A stretch of DNA of 64,000 nucleotides from UBA7239 sp964509075 (lineage in GTDB: Bacteria; Pseudomonadota; Gammaproteobacteria; Pseudomonadales; UBA7239): assembly GCA_964509075.1 (NCBI GenBank), contig CAZDWC010000007.1, positions 124,001 through 188,000 of the forward strand. The letters run 5' to 3'. A program made the translations under genes and the position numbers. Below are positions 43,371 to 51,745 of the stretch, in pieces (position 1 is the stretch's first letter; each line of letters starts with the position of its first letter). The notes beneath the pieces are model-generated. The model searched no databases. It was not told the DNA's origin and saw only the letters and a list, made by a program, of their open reading frames with translations.

Positions 43371-44350
43371 GCGCAAACGCGGGCGCATGGGATCGAATCG
43401 CTTGCGACGGCAAAATTGTTGCATTGTGCGGCGGCGTTGGCGGCGCCAAACTCGCATGGGGGTTGGCGCAAATTCTTGAGTCTGAACAGCTGACGATTGT
43501 TGTCAATACGGGCGATGATTTTGAACATCTGGGTTTTCATATATCACCGGATCTGGATACGGTGATGTACACGCTGGCAGGTATCAACAATCGTGAACTC
43601 GGTTGGGGTTTGCAAGGTGAAAGCTGGCAGTGCATGCAAGCCCTGGAACAGCTCGGTGGCGAAACCTGGTTTCGCCTGGGTGATCGCGATATCGCCACAC
43701 ATTTACGCCGCACACAATTATTGAAGAGTGGTGAATCGCTGACGGCGGTGACACAGCAATTGTGTGAGGCGCTCGGTGTCAGGCATCGCTTGTTGCCCAT
43801 GTGCAACCAGCCTGTGCGCACCGTGGTGGAAACTGATGAGGGCGATCTGGCCTTCCAGCATTATTTCGTGCGCGAGCAGTGCCGTCCGCGCGTGCGCGGC
43901 TTGCGCTATGTTGGCGAGGAACATGCGCAGTTGTCGCCGGAAGTGATGGTGGCATTGACCGATCCTGCCGTGCGCGCGGTGATCGTTTGCCCTTCCAATC
44001 CGCTGTTGAGTATTGCGCCGATATTGTCCGTGCCGGGCATGCGTGACAGGTTGCAGTCACTGGTCGCACCGGTGCTGGTAGTGTCGCCACTGGTGGGCGG
44101 GCAGGCGGTGAAAGGTCCTACTGCCAAAATGATGCAGGAGTTGGGCATGGATCTGCATTCTGTCAGCGTGGCCGGTTTTTATGCCGATATGATGCATACG
44201 CTGGTCATTGACGAGGTGGATGTGTCGGATGTTGCTGTTCTGCAGAAGGCCGGTGTGCGTACACAGGTGTGCAAAACCCTGATGCTCTCCGATGCGGACA
44301 GGATTGATCTTGCCACGCGGCTTGTCCAATTGGTGCGCGGTCATATATAA
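43367..44350 (+). CDS. cofD: 2-phospho-L-lactate transferase (F420 synthesis)
   Basis: A 327-residue protein joining Fo and a phosphorylated lactate-type moiety to give F420-0. Diagnostic stretches: ALCGGVGGAKLAWGL, NTGDDFEHLGFHISPDLDTVMYTLAG, CPSNPLLSIAPIL and SPLVGGQAVKGPTAKMMQELG. With cofE it forms the late F420 pathway. The genes for Fo synthesis (cofGH/fbiC) and cofC are not in this window. The GTG start at 43367 overlaps the cofE stop. Confidence 0.94.
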   Translation: MSANAGAWDRIACDGKIVALCGGVGGAKLAWGLAQILESEQLTIVVNTGDDFEHLGFHISPDLDTVMYTLAGINNRELGWGLQGESWQCMQALEQLGGETWFRLGDRDIATHLRRTQLLKSGESLTAVTQQLCEALGVRHRLLPMCNQPVRTVVETDEGDLAFQHYFVREQCRPRVRGLRYVGEEHAQLSPEVMVALTDPAVRAVIVCPSNPLLSIAPILSVPGMRDRLQSLVAPVLVVSPLVGGQAVKGPTAKMMQELGMDLHSVSVAGFYADMMHTLVIDEVDVSDVAVLQKAGVRTQVCKTLMLSDADRIDLATRLVQLVRGHI

Positions 44351-44377
44351 AGACGGGCGGATCTGAAGGAAGCCGAT

Positions 44378-45532
44378 ATGCCTGCGCTCGTGAAAAAAAT
44401 ACTGCGGATCATCCTGATCAATATTGCTGTCTTGTTGTTGCTGCTGCTGTTGCTGGAAGCGGGGCTGCGGGTTTTCACCGGAGCGCCGCGCGGCACGTTT
44501 CGGGGGTGGTTCAGCAGCCCGCTGGGCATGTATCCGGAGAATTCAAAGCTTCCCATGTTTGCCGTGCGCGACTGGCTGGTGGAAACCAACAAGTGGGGAT
44601 TTCGCGGTGGCGAACTCGCATTGAAAAAAGCGCCGGGCGTCACTCGTGTCGCGATGATCGGCGATTCCATTACTGATGGTTTTTTTGTCGAGAATCACAA
44701 CAACTTTCCCACCTTTACAGAGCTGGCGCTGAAGCGCCACGGTGTGAATGTGGAGGTGATCAATGGCGCCAACGGCGGCACGTCCATCGATCGTGAGCTG
44801 GCTATTCTGCGCGATGGCATTACTCGCTTTGATCCGGATGTCGTTGTGCTGACCTTTGTGACCAACGATGTCCATGTGTTGCGCAAGGTTGACGACAACA
44901 TGCTCCTGCATCAGCGGCTCAACCAGGAAGACTTGCTGCATACGCTGACTCGTCCATTGTTTGTATACAGCGCCGTTGGCGAGTTCACGCTGGATCAGGT
45001 GCTGCGCCATATCAACAAGGATTACGCCAAACAACAGGATACGCCGAAGAAGGAGCCTGACCTGAGCCCGCAGCGCTACAACATCGACGGCGGTACAGAT
45101 TTCGTGGGAAACGTTGCGCGTTTCAAGCATCGCACCCGCAACGACGATATGCTCATTCTCGGCCAGGAATTGTCGCCGGAAATGCAGGAGCAGCTACAGC
45201 GCTACTTTCTGGCCTGGGATTCATTCATGCAGCATGCGGCAGAGCATCACATGCAGCCGGTGTTCGTCTATTTTCCTGCCTATTCACAGGTTTACGATAC
45301 GAGCGAACCGATGACGATACGCGATTTGCTCAAGGCGCATAGCGAGACGCACCATGTGCCGTTTCTGGACATGACCGATGCCATGCGTGCGCATCCTGGA
45401 GAGGTGCTGCACCTAGCGCCGATTGACTGGCATCCGAACCCTGCCGGCTACAAGGTATTGGGAGAGGCGCTGGCAAACTTTCTGATTGAAAAAGATTTTG
45501 TGCGCAGAAGTGCGGCGGGTGCCGATCACTGA
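44378..45532 (+). CDS. Membrane-anchored SGNH/GDSL-family hydrolase
   Basis: A 384-residue protein with an N-terminal transmembrane helix (IILINIAVLLLLLLLLEAG) and an SGNH fold: MIGDSITDG (nucleophile Ser), NGANGGTS, FVTNDVHV (Asn) and PIDWHPNPAGYKVL (Asp, His). It resembles the SGNH protein at 5.5 kb in layout but is not its close copy. Probably an envelope or capsule esterase/acyltransferase. It follows cofD by 27 bases. Confidence 0.82.
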   Translation: MPALVKKILRIILINIAVLLLLLLLLEAGLRVFTGAPRGTFRGWFSSPLGMYPENSKLPMFAVRDWLVETNKWGFRGGELALKKAPGVTRVAMIGDSITDGFFVENHNNFPTFTELALKRHGVNVEVINGANGGTSIDRELAILRDGITRFDPDVVVLTFVTNDVHVLRKVDDNMLLHQRLNQEDLLHTLTRPLFVYSAVGEFTLDQVLRHINKDYAKQQDTPKKEPDLSPQRYNIDGGTDFVGNVARFKHRTRNDDMLILGQELSPEMQEQLQRYFLAWDSFMQHAAEHHMQPVFVYFPAYSQVYDTSEPMTIRDLLKAHSETHHVPFLDMTDAMRAHPGEVLHLAPIDWHPNPAGYKVLGEALANFLIEKDFVRRSAAGADH

Positions 45533-45551
45533 TCAACACCCACCGTTATTT

Positions 45552-47036
45552 TTAGCTGCGGTTTGCAGCAGCCTTGCCCGCCATGCGGCCAGAGAAGGTA
45601 GCGTCGCCCACCGACATGCCGCTGCCGTAACCGTCACCGCGGCGCGGCACGCCGGCGGCGGTGCGGCCGGCAGCATACAAGCCCTTGATCACCGAGCCGT
45701 CGGTGGCGAGCACTTCGCCGGAAGGCAAGGTGTCGAGTCCCCCCAGTGTGAAGCAGGGGAAAATCGCACCGCGCTCGGGTGTAGCATCCAGCGCCACAAG
45801 TGGAGGATTGAGTGACTTCAGCCATTGTGGCGACTTGTGGAACAGCGGATCTTCGCCCTTGGCGGCGTGTTCGCTGTAGAAGTTGATGGTGTGCGCCAGT
45901 GAGTTGGCCGGGAAGCCCATTTCCTGTTCCAGCTCTTCTGCGGTTTCGCCAACGGCGACGATATCGCCATTGAAAAACGGTTTGCGTTCGACATTGCCGT
46001 AGTCTTCGGCCGCGACAATCATGTACAGACGATCACCCGGTTGTTGTGCGGCAAATGTGCCGACGCGGCCGTGGTAGGCATCTTCATTGATGAAGCGCTG
46101 GCCCATGGCGTTGACGAAAATGCCGTAGGTCATGCTGCCTGGTGGGTAGAAAGGAATCGTCATGAAACCTTCGTGCATGTTGATGGCGGCGGCGCCGACG
46201 CTGACTCCCATCTGGATGCCAGTGCCGGTATCGCCGGGGTTGCCGATGGGGATATTGCCGCGCAACAGTTTCGGCGCGTATTTTTGCAGCATTTCTTTAT
46301 TCATGATGAAACCGCCGGCGCACAGTACCACGCCCTTGCGTGCCTTTACGAAGCGCTCTTTCATGTCGATGCGCACCACCACGCCGTGCACTTCGCCGCG
46401 CTCGTCGGCAATCAGGCACAGGGTGCGTGTGTCGTAGTGCACGCGGATATTCTTTTTCTGTTCAACATTCTCGGTGAGGATTTTCATCAACAGCGGGCCG
46501 CCGTTGTCGCCTTCCACCTGCAGGTTGTGGCCGCGTGCTACGGGCTTGGCGATGTCGCGAAATGGCCAGGCTTTCTCGCTGCCGGTGTAGAGCAGGCCGT
46601 CATCGGTCAGGGCGACGATGGCGCGTTTGTCGAGAAAGGAGTCCTTGAACGGCACGCCGCGTTCGACCAGCCAGTCGAAGTGCTCCACCGCTCCTTCGGC
46701 ATAGGCGCGCACTTTCGCTTCGTCGGCCTGCGGGCCGTGTGCGGCCATCAGGAAGTTGAACAGGTTTTCTGTCGAATCCTCGAAGCCCGTGGCTTTCTGC
46801 ACGCGCGTGCCGCCATTGCCGCCGAGGTAAACCTCGCCGGACGACATCGCCGTGGAGCCGCCGCTGGCGCTGGCCAGTTCGAAGATCATGACATCGGCGC
46901 CGGCATCGGCGGCCTCAAGGGCGGCACAGGCGCCGGCGCCGCCAAAGCCGACCACGGCAACATCGGTTTCAAAATCCCATTGCGGCACGTCTTTCAGCAG
47001 GAAGGGGCGGGCAGGGGTGTAGCGTGGCTCGCTCAT
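45552..47036 (-). CDS. FAD-dependent dehydrogenase, ketosteroid/fumarate-reductase-like
   Basis: A 494-residue flavoprotein with the Rossmann FAD motif VAVVGFGGAGACAALEAADAGADVMIFE, the ASGGSTAMSSGEVYLGG segment, GVVLCAGGFIMN and the C-terminal GLYAAGRTAAG/GDGYGSGMS flavin stretch. It belongs to the fumarate-reductase/3-ketosteroid delta1-dehydrogenase superfamily, and the ketosteroid-like branch would suit the acyl-CoA genes at 18-26 kb. The exact substrate is not shown. ATG 47036 is chosen; the frame continues upstream into the poly-G repeat region without coding character. Confidence 0.84.
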   Translation of the reverse strand: MSEPRYTPARPFLLKDVPQWDFETDVAVVGFGGAGACAALEAADAGADVMIFELASASGGSTAMSSGEVYLGGNGGTRVQKATGFEDSTENLFNFLMAAHGPQADEAKVRAYAEGAVEHFDWLVERGVPFKDSFLDKRAIVALTDDGLLYTGSEKAWPFRDIAKPVARGHNLQVEGDNGGPLLMKILTENVEQKKNIRVHYDTRTLCLIADERGEVHGVVVRIDMKERFVKARKGVVLCAGGFIMNKEMLQKYAPKLLRGNIPIGNPGDTGTGIQMGVSVGAAAINMHEGFMTIPFYPPGSMTYGIFVNAMGQRFINEDAYHGRVGTFAAQQPGDRLYMIVAAEDYGNVERKPFFNGDIVAVGETAEELEQEMGFPANSLAHTINFYSEHAAKGEDPLFHKSPQWLKSLNPPLVALDATPERGAIFPCFTLGGLDTLPSGEVLATDGSVIKGLYAAGRTAAGVPRRGDGYGSGMSVGDATFSGRMAGKAAANRS

Positions 47037-47075
47037 GGCGTGTCTCTCGATATGTATGGTGAAAAATGGCCGCCA

Positions 47076-47216
47076 TGATAGCAGGGGCATGCAACACTGG
47101 CGCTTGGGTAATTGTCGTAATGCTGTTCGGTCTAGCCTAATCGGCGCAAGGGCTTGTGACATTGCGGGGGGGGGGGGGGGTATAACATCCGCCGCCAGCA
47201 ACTTACAACAACCTCA
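47076..47216. repeat. 141-bp direct repeat, copy 1 (promoter of first delta-60 gene)
   Basis: Identical base for base with 48730-48870, with an offset of 1654 bases that also relates the two gene starts. Includes the 15-G tract and TATAAC element. Beyond it the genes stay similar but diverge. It reflects tandem duplication of the promoter-gene-terminator unit, kept homogeneous perhaps by conversion. Confidence 0.95.
47154..47186 (+). promoter_or_regulatory. Poly-G promoter upstream of first delta-60 gene
   Basis: A TTGTGA element (47154-47159) and a TATAAC -10-like element (47181-47186) are separated by 21 bases, of which 15 are an unbroken G run (47166-47180) touching the -10. Adding or removing G changes the spacer, the arrangement of known phase-variable promoters. 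The ATG is 44 bases beyond the -10 and AAGGA is present before it. Confidence 0.7.
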
Positions 47217-47229
47217 TAAGGATGCTTCC

Positions 47230-48672
47230 ATGCGCCGTTTCAGTTCTCTGCTCGCCGTAGTGTCTTTCGCTCTCAGTCCGTTGGTATGGGCTGCCCCCGG
47301 CGATCTCGATACCAGCTTTGGGGGTGGTACCGGCATCGTCAGCACCAGTTTTGTGGGGTCCAGTTCGGCTATTACGCAGGCGGTTCTGCAGCAGACGGAT
47401 GGCAAGCTGGTGGTGCCTGGATATGTGTTCGGCGGTACTGCGGCTAGTGCACTGGCGCGTTACAACCTCGATGGTTCGCTGGATACCACGTTTGATGGTG
47501 ACGGCAAATGCACCAGACAACCTGCGGTTGGTGCTAGATCGGCGATTCAGCAGGCTGATGGCAAATTTGTCGTCACCAGTGACGGTTCACTTGGTTATTT
47601 TCTGCTGCGACGCTTTCTTGCCGACTGCGCGCTGGACTTCACAGTCTCAACGCAGGTGGGTTATTCCACCAGTATCCCCTATTCAGTGATCCAGCAAGCA
47701 GATGGCAAGCTGGTGGTAGCGGGCTTCAGAAGCGTGAGTGCCCGGAATGATGATGATGCTGTGCTGGTGCGCTACAACCGCTTTGGCTCGCTGGATACTA
47801 CATTCGATAGCGATGGTAAGCTCACGACGAGGGTTGGTTTCAGTTCTAAGTTTTTCTCGGTAATTCAGCAGGCGGATGGCAAACTGGTGGCGGCAGGCGA
47901 AGCATACGATGGTCTCCGTTATGGTTTTTTACTGATGCGCTACAACAGTGACGGTTCGCTGGATGCCGCCTTCAGTGGTGATGGCATCGTCACTACGGCA
48001 ATCGGTGAGGTTAATGCTAGTGCAAGGTCAGTCATCCAGCAGGCGGATGGCAAGCTGGTAGTAGCGGCTATCAGTGGTGGAGGCTTTACGCTGCTGCGCT
48101 ACAACAGCAATGGCTCGCTGGATGCCACCTTCAGTGGTGATGGCATCGTCACTACGGCAATCGGTGAGGGCAGTGCTTATGCAACGTCAGTCATCCAGCA
48201 GACGGATGGTAGGCTTGTGGTGGCCGGTTATGCGCGTATCGGTTCCTCGGATGATATTGCGCTGGCGCGCTACAACGCAGATGGCTCACTGGATACCACG
48301 TTTGATGGCGACGGCAAACTTACCAGAGCGATAAGCACTGGAAATGATCAGGCCTATTCGGTAATTCAGCAGCAGGACGGCAAGCTGGTGCTGGCAGTCC
48401 GTAGCTACCAAGCGCCTTATTCTTCAGGGTTTGTGGTAGTGCGTGTTGAATCAGGTCAGCTCGACACCGATGGCGACGGGCTGGTTAACGGGCTGGATCC
48501 AGATAACGATGGTGACGGCCTTGGCAACAACATCGATCCTGACGACGACAATGACGGCGTGCCTGACTATTTTGATGTTGAGCCACTTAATCCTGCAAAT
48601 CGTAATGAGCTTTGGCCGTTGAACAGTGTGTATAAGGGTGGTGCGGTTAAGGAAAGAGCGACAGTGCATTGA
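47230..48672 (+). CDS. Secreted delta-60 repeat protein with calcium-binding tail (copy 1)
   Basis: A 480-residue protein: signal peptide (SLLAVVSFALSPLVWAAP) then about seven repeats of roughly 50 residues with core GSLDTTFDGDGK and VIQQADGKLVVAGY (delta-60/beta-propeller-like repeats), one of them degenerate. Then DTDGDGLVNGLDPDNDGDGL starts a thrombospondin type 3-like calcium region, and a 16-residue tail NSVYKGGAVKERATVH closes it. Probably a surface-exposed or secreted protein; function unknown. It is followed by an intrinsic terminator. Confidence 0.85.
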   Translation: MRRFSSLLAVVSFALSPLVWAAPGDLDTSFGGGTGIVSTSFVGSSSAITQAVLQQTDGKLVVPGYVFGGTAASALARYNLDGSLDTTFDGDGKCTRQPAVGARSAIQQADGKFVVTSDGSLGYFLLRRFLADCALDFTVSTQVGYSTSIPYSVIQQADGKLVVAGFRSVSARNDDDAVLVRYNRFGSLDTTFDSDGKLTTRVGFSSKFFSVIQQADGKLVAAGEAYDGLRYGFLLMRYNSDGSLDAAFSGDGIVTTAIGEVNASARSVIQQADGKLVVAAISGGGFTLLRYNSNGSLDATFSGDGIVTTAIGEGSAYATSVIQQTDGRLVVAGYARIGSSDDIALARYNADGSLDTTFDGDGKLTRAISTGNDQAYSVIQQQDGKLVLAVRSYQAPYSSGFVVVRVESGQLDTDGDGLVNGLDPDNDGDGLGNNIDPDDDNDGVPDYFDVEPLNPANRNELWPLNSVYKGGAVKERATVH

Positions 48673-48696
48673 GCGCCACCTTCAGAGGCAATAGAA

Positions 48697-48720
48697 ACCC
48701 GGCCCCGCGCCGGTTTTTTT
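48697..48720 (+). terminator. Intrinsic terminator after first delta-60 gene
   Basis: Stem CCGGC/GCCGG (48699-48713) and seven T. The flanking AGAAACCCGGCCCCGCGCCGG block recurs after the second gene at 51603-51623. Confidence 0.88.
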
Positions 48721-48729
48721 GCGCTGCGG

Positions 48730-48870
48730 TGATAGCAGGGGCATGCAACACTGGCGCTTGGGTAATTGTCGTAATGCTGTTCGGTCTAGCCTAATCGGCG
48801 CAAGGGCTTGTGACATTGCGGGGGGGGGGGGGGGTATAACATCCGCCGCCAGCAACTTACAACAACCTCA
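48730..48870. repeat. 141-bp direct repeat, copy 2 (promoter of second delta-60 gene)
   Basis: Identical to 47076-47216, including the same 15-G length. It begins 10 bases after the terminator of the first gene. The next difference from copy 1 is at 48871 (C for T). Confidence 0.95.
48808..48840 (+). promoter_or_regulatory. Poly-G promoter upstream of second delta-60 gene
   Basis: Same layout as copy 1: TTGTGA at 48808-48813, 15 G at 48820-48834, TATAAC at 48835-48840, spacer 21 bases. Confidence 0.7.
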
Positions 48871-48883
48871 CAAGGATGCTTCC

Positions 48884-51583
48884 ATGCGCCGTTTCAGCTC
48901 TTTGTTCGTAGTAGTGTCTTTCGCTCTCAGTCCCTTGGTATGGGCTGGAGCGGTCAATTTTGATACCAGTCTTGGGAGTGGTACCGGTATGGTCAGTACA
49001 GGGCTCCCAGGGCATTTTGCCTCTGTTGGGCGTGATGTCATACAACAGTCTGATGGCAAGCTGGTAGTGGCGGGTGATGTGAATATTGGCGGTCAAAATG
49101 ATTTTGCCTTGGCGCGTTACGGCAGCGATGGTTCGCTGGATACCACGTTCGATGGCGATGGCAAACTCACCATGGCGATTGGTGCGAACGCTGATCAAGC
49201 TTACGCAGTGATTCAGCAGACCGATGGCAAGCTGGTGGTTGCTGGGTACGGTGGCGGTGATGATATTGCGCTGGTGCGCTACAACGCTGATGGCTCGCTG
49301 GACACCTCATTCAGTGGTGACGGCATGCTCACCACTGCAATCGGTTCTGGTGCTGATGTGGCTTACTCGGTTGTCCAGCAGTTCGATGGCAAGCTGGTAG
49401 TGGCTGGTTACAGCCGCATTGGCAGCAACGACGATTTTGCTTTGGTGCGCTACAACCTGGACGGTTCACTGGATACCACGTTCGATGGCGACGGCAAACT
49501 CACCACGGCGATTGGTACGAAAGCTGATCAAGCTTACGCAGTGATTCAGCAGACCGATGGCAAGCTGGTGGTTGCTGGTTATAGTGTTGGCAGCAATACG
49601 GATTTCGCCTTGGTGCGCTACAACTTGGACGGTTCACTGGATACCACATTTGATGATGATGGCAAGCTTACCACGGCAATCGGCACGGCCGCTGACTTTG
49701 CTCGTTCTGTTATCCAGCAAAGTAATGGCAAATTGGTGGTAGCAGGCTTCAACTACGTTGGTGTTGACACGAATTTCGCAATAGTGCGCTATAACAGTGA
49801 CGGCTCGCTGGATACCACGTTTGATGGCGATGGCATTCTCTCTATGGCTATAGGCACAAGCAGTAGTGTAGCCTTCTCTGTTATCCAGCAGGCAGAGGAC
49901 AAATTATTGGTGGCGGGTTATTCAAGCAATGGCAGTGATTATGATATTGCACTGATACGCTACAACGCCGACGGCTCCCTAGATCCTACGTTTGATGGCG
50001 ATGGCATTCTCTCCACAGCAATCGGAACTGGCAATGATCTGGCTTATTCAGCAATTCAGCAGACCGATGGCAAACTTGTAGTGGCTGGCAGTGCGAATAG
50101 TGGTAGTGACGCTATTGCACTGGTGCGTTATAACAGTGGCGGTTCACTGGATGCTGGTTTCGGCGCAGATGGTAAGGCTGTACTCGATTATCAGATTTCA
50201 TTGGCTGCCGCGCAGTCGGCCATTCAGCAGGCGGATGGCAAGCTGGTAACGGCTGGCTATTCACACAACGGCAGTAACTATGATGTTGCACTGGTGCGTT
50301 ACAACAGTGATGGCTCGTTAGATGCCGCGTTTGATGGCGATGGCAAACTCACTACAGTGATTGGTGCTGGTCATGATCAGGTCTTCTCAGTGATTCAGCA
50401 GGCCGATGGCAAGTTGGTGGCGGCGGGTTATTCAAGCAACGGCAGCAATAATGATTTTGCTCTGGTGCGTTACAGCGCCGATGGTCTGCTCGATACCTCA
50501 TTTGATGGTGACGGCAAACTCATCACGGCGATTGGTACTAGCAGTGATAGTGCCTACTCGGTGATTGAGCAGCCCGACGGCAAGCTGGTGGCGGCAGGCT
50601 ATTCATGGAACGGAAGTAACGATGATTTTGCTCTGGCGCGTTACAATAGCGATGGTTCGCTGGATACCACCTTTAATGGCGATGGCAAGCTCATCACGCC
50701 GATTGGCACAAGCAATGATAGAGCTAACTCGCTAATCCTGCAGGCCGACGGTAAATTGGTGGTAGTGGGCACTACGGGTAGTACAACTTTGTTTCCTGGT
50801 GATATTGCTGTGGCTCGCTATAACAGCAATGGTTCGCTGGATACCACCTTCAGTGGCGATGGCAGGCTCACCACGGCGATTGGTGCGAGTGCTGATGTGG
50901 CTACTTCGGTGATTCAGCAGGTTGATGGCAAGTTGGTGGTTGCGGGTTACTACTACGTCACCACCTCTGACGCTGATATCGTGCTGCTGCGCTACAACAG
51001 TGATGGTTCGTTGGATACCACGTTTAGCGGTGATGGCATAGTCACCACGGCAATTGGTGCAGGTAGTGAAAGAGCTTCCTCGGTGATCCTGCAGGCTGGC
51101 GGCAAGCTGGTGGTAGCAGGCTATTCATCCAACGGGAGTAATACTGACGTTGCGCTGGCGCGCTACAACAGTGATGGTTCGCTGGATACCACGTTTGATG
51201 GCGATGGCAAGTACACTACCGCGCTTGGTGCAAGCAATGATTATGCTACCTCTCTGATGCAGCAGGCTGATGGCAAGTTAGTGATAGCGGGCTACGCTAC
51301 CGGCATGCCGACCGGCCAGGAGTTTGTGGTGGCGCGCTATGAGAGCGGTCAGTTAGACACAGACGGCGATGGCTATGTGGATGGTTTGGATGTTTTCCCG
51401 CTCAACCCTGCTGAATGGTTGGACACAGACGGCGACGGCATTGGCAACAACGCCGACCCTGACGATGACAACGACGGTATTCCCGATGGTGTGGATGCAG
51501 GCCCTCTCAGTGCCTCGGTAGGCATGAGCTTGAACGGCAGCTACCAAGGCGGTGGAATGGCAGAAAGCACCTCGGTGCAGTGA
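48884..51583 (+). CDS. Secreted delta-60 repeat protein with calcium-binding tail (copy 2)
   Basis: An 899-residue paralogue of the preceding gene. Signal peptide (SLFVVVSFALSPLVWAG), then about 14 repeats of roughly 50 residues, most with GSLDTTFDGDGKLTTAIG and VIQQ.DGKLVVAGYS; 13 of them carry the GSLD-type core. Then DTDGDGYVDGLDVFPLNPAE and DTDGDGIGNNADPDDDNDGIPD form the calcium-binding section, and NGSYQGGGMAESTSVQ is the C-terminal 16. At DNA level many repeats are near-identical, so copy number could change by slippage or recombination. Confidence 0.87.
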   Translation: MRRFSSLFVVVSFALSPLVWAGAVNFDTSLGSGTGMVSTGLPGHFASVGRDVIQQSDGKLVVAGDVNIGGQNDFALARYGSDGSLDTTFDGDGKLTMAIGANADQAYAVIQQTDGKLVVAGYGGGDDIALVRYNADGSLDTSFSGDGMLTTAIGSGADVAYSVVQQFDGKLVVAGYSRIGSNDDFALVRYNLDGSLDTTFDGDGKLTTAIGTKADQAYAVIQQTDGKLVVAGYSVGSNTDFALVRYNLDGSLDTTFDDDGKLTTAIGTAADFARSVIQQSNGKLVVAGFNYVGVDTNFAIVRYNSDGSLDTTFDGDGILSMAIGTSSSVAFSVIQQAEDKLLVAGYSSNGSDYDIALIRYNADGSLDPTFDGDGILSTAIGTGNDLAYSAIQQTDGKLVVAGSANSGSDAIALVRYNSGGSLDAGFGADGKAVLDYQISLAAAQSAIQQADGKLVTAGYSHNGSNYDVALVRYNSDGSLDAAFDGDGKLTTVIGAGHDQVFSVIQQADGKLVAAGYSSNGSNNDFALVRYSADGLLDTSFDGDGKLITAIGTSSDSAYSVIEQPDGKLVAAGYSWNGSNDDFALARYNSDGSLDTTFNGDGKLITPIGTSNDRANSLILQADGKLVVVGTTGSTTLFPGDIAVARYNSNGSLDTTFSGDGRLTTAIGASADVATSVIQQVDGKLVVAGYYYVTTSDADIVLLRYNSDGSLDTTFSGDGIVTTAIGAGSERASSVILQAGGKLVVAGYSSNGSNTDVALARYNSDGSLDTTFDGDGKYTTALGASNDYATSLMQQADGKLVIAGYATGMPTGQEFVVARYESGQLDTDGDGYVDGLDVFPLNPAEWLDTDGDGIGNNADPDDDNDGIPDGVDAGPLSASVGMSLNGSYQGGGMAESTSVQ

Positions 51584-51605
51584 TTCCGTTCGCATCCACA
51601 CTAGA

Positions 51606-51630
51606 AACCCGGCCCCGCGCCGGGTTTTTT
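51606..51630 (+). terminator. Intrinsic terminator after second delta-60 gene
   Basis: Stem CCCGGC/GCCGGG (51608-51624) and six T. It is a near copy of the terminator at 48697-48720. Confidence 0.88.
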
Positions 51631-51745
51631 GTTGCGGTGATTGCAGGTGTCACTGCGCTTAACTTTTGAGCAGCTTTATTGTTTAATGCGCGCCTTTCTG
51701 CTTTCGTCATTTGTGACAATCCACTTTGATTAGCGATAGGCCCAC

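Noticed and set aside
46041..47078. A 345-codon plus-strand frame opposite the flavoprotein
   Set aside because: Antisense shadow of a clear FAD dehydrogenase; composition is typical of reverse frames in GC-rich DNA.
47035..47229. N-terminal extension of the first delta-60 protein through the poly-G tract (and the same in copy 2)
   Set aside because: It would translate the promoter and displace the signal peptide; the ATG at 47230 has a ribosome site and signal peptide.
48884..51300. The regular repeats as a CRISPR array
   Set aside because: Repeats are about 150 bases, in frame, imperfect, and encode a protein repeat; there are no unique spacers or cas genes.
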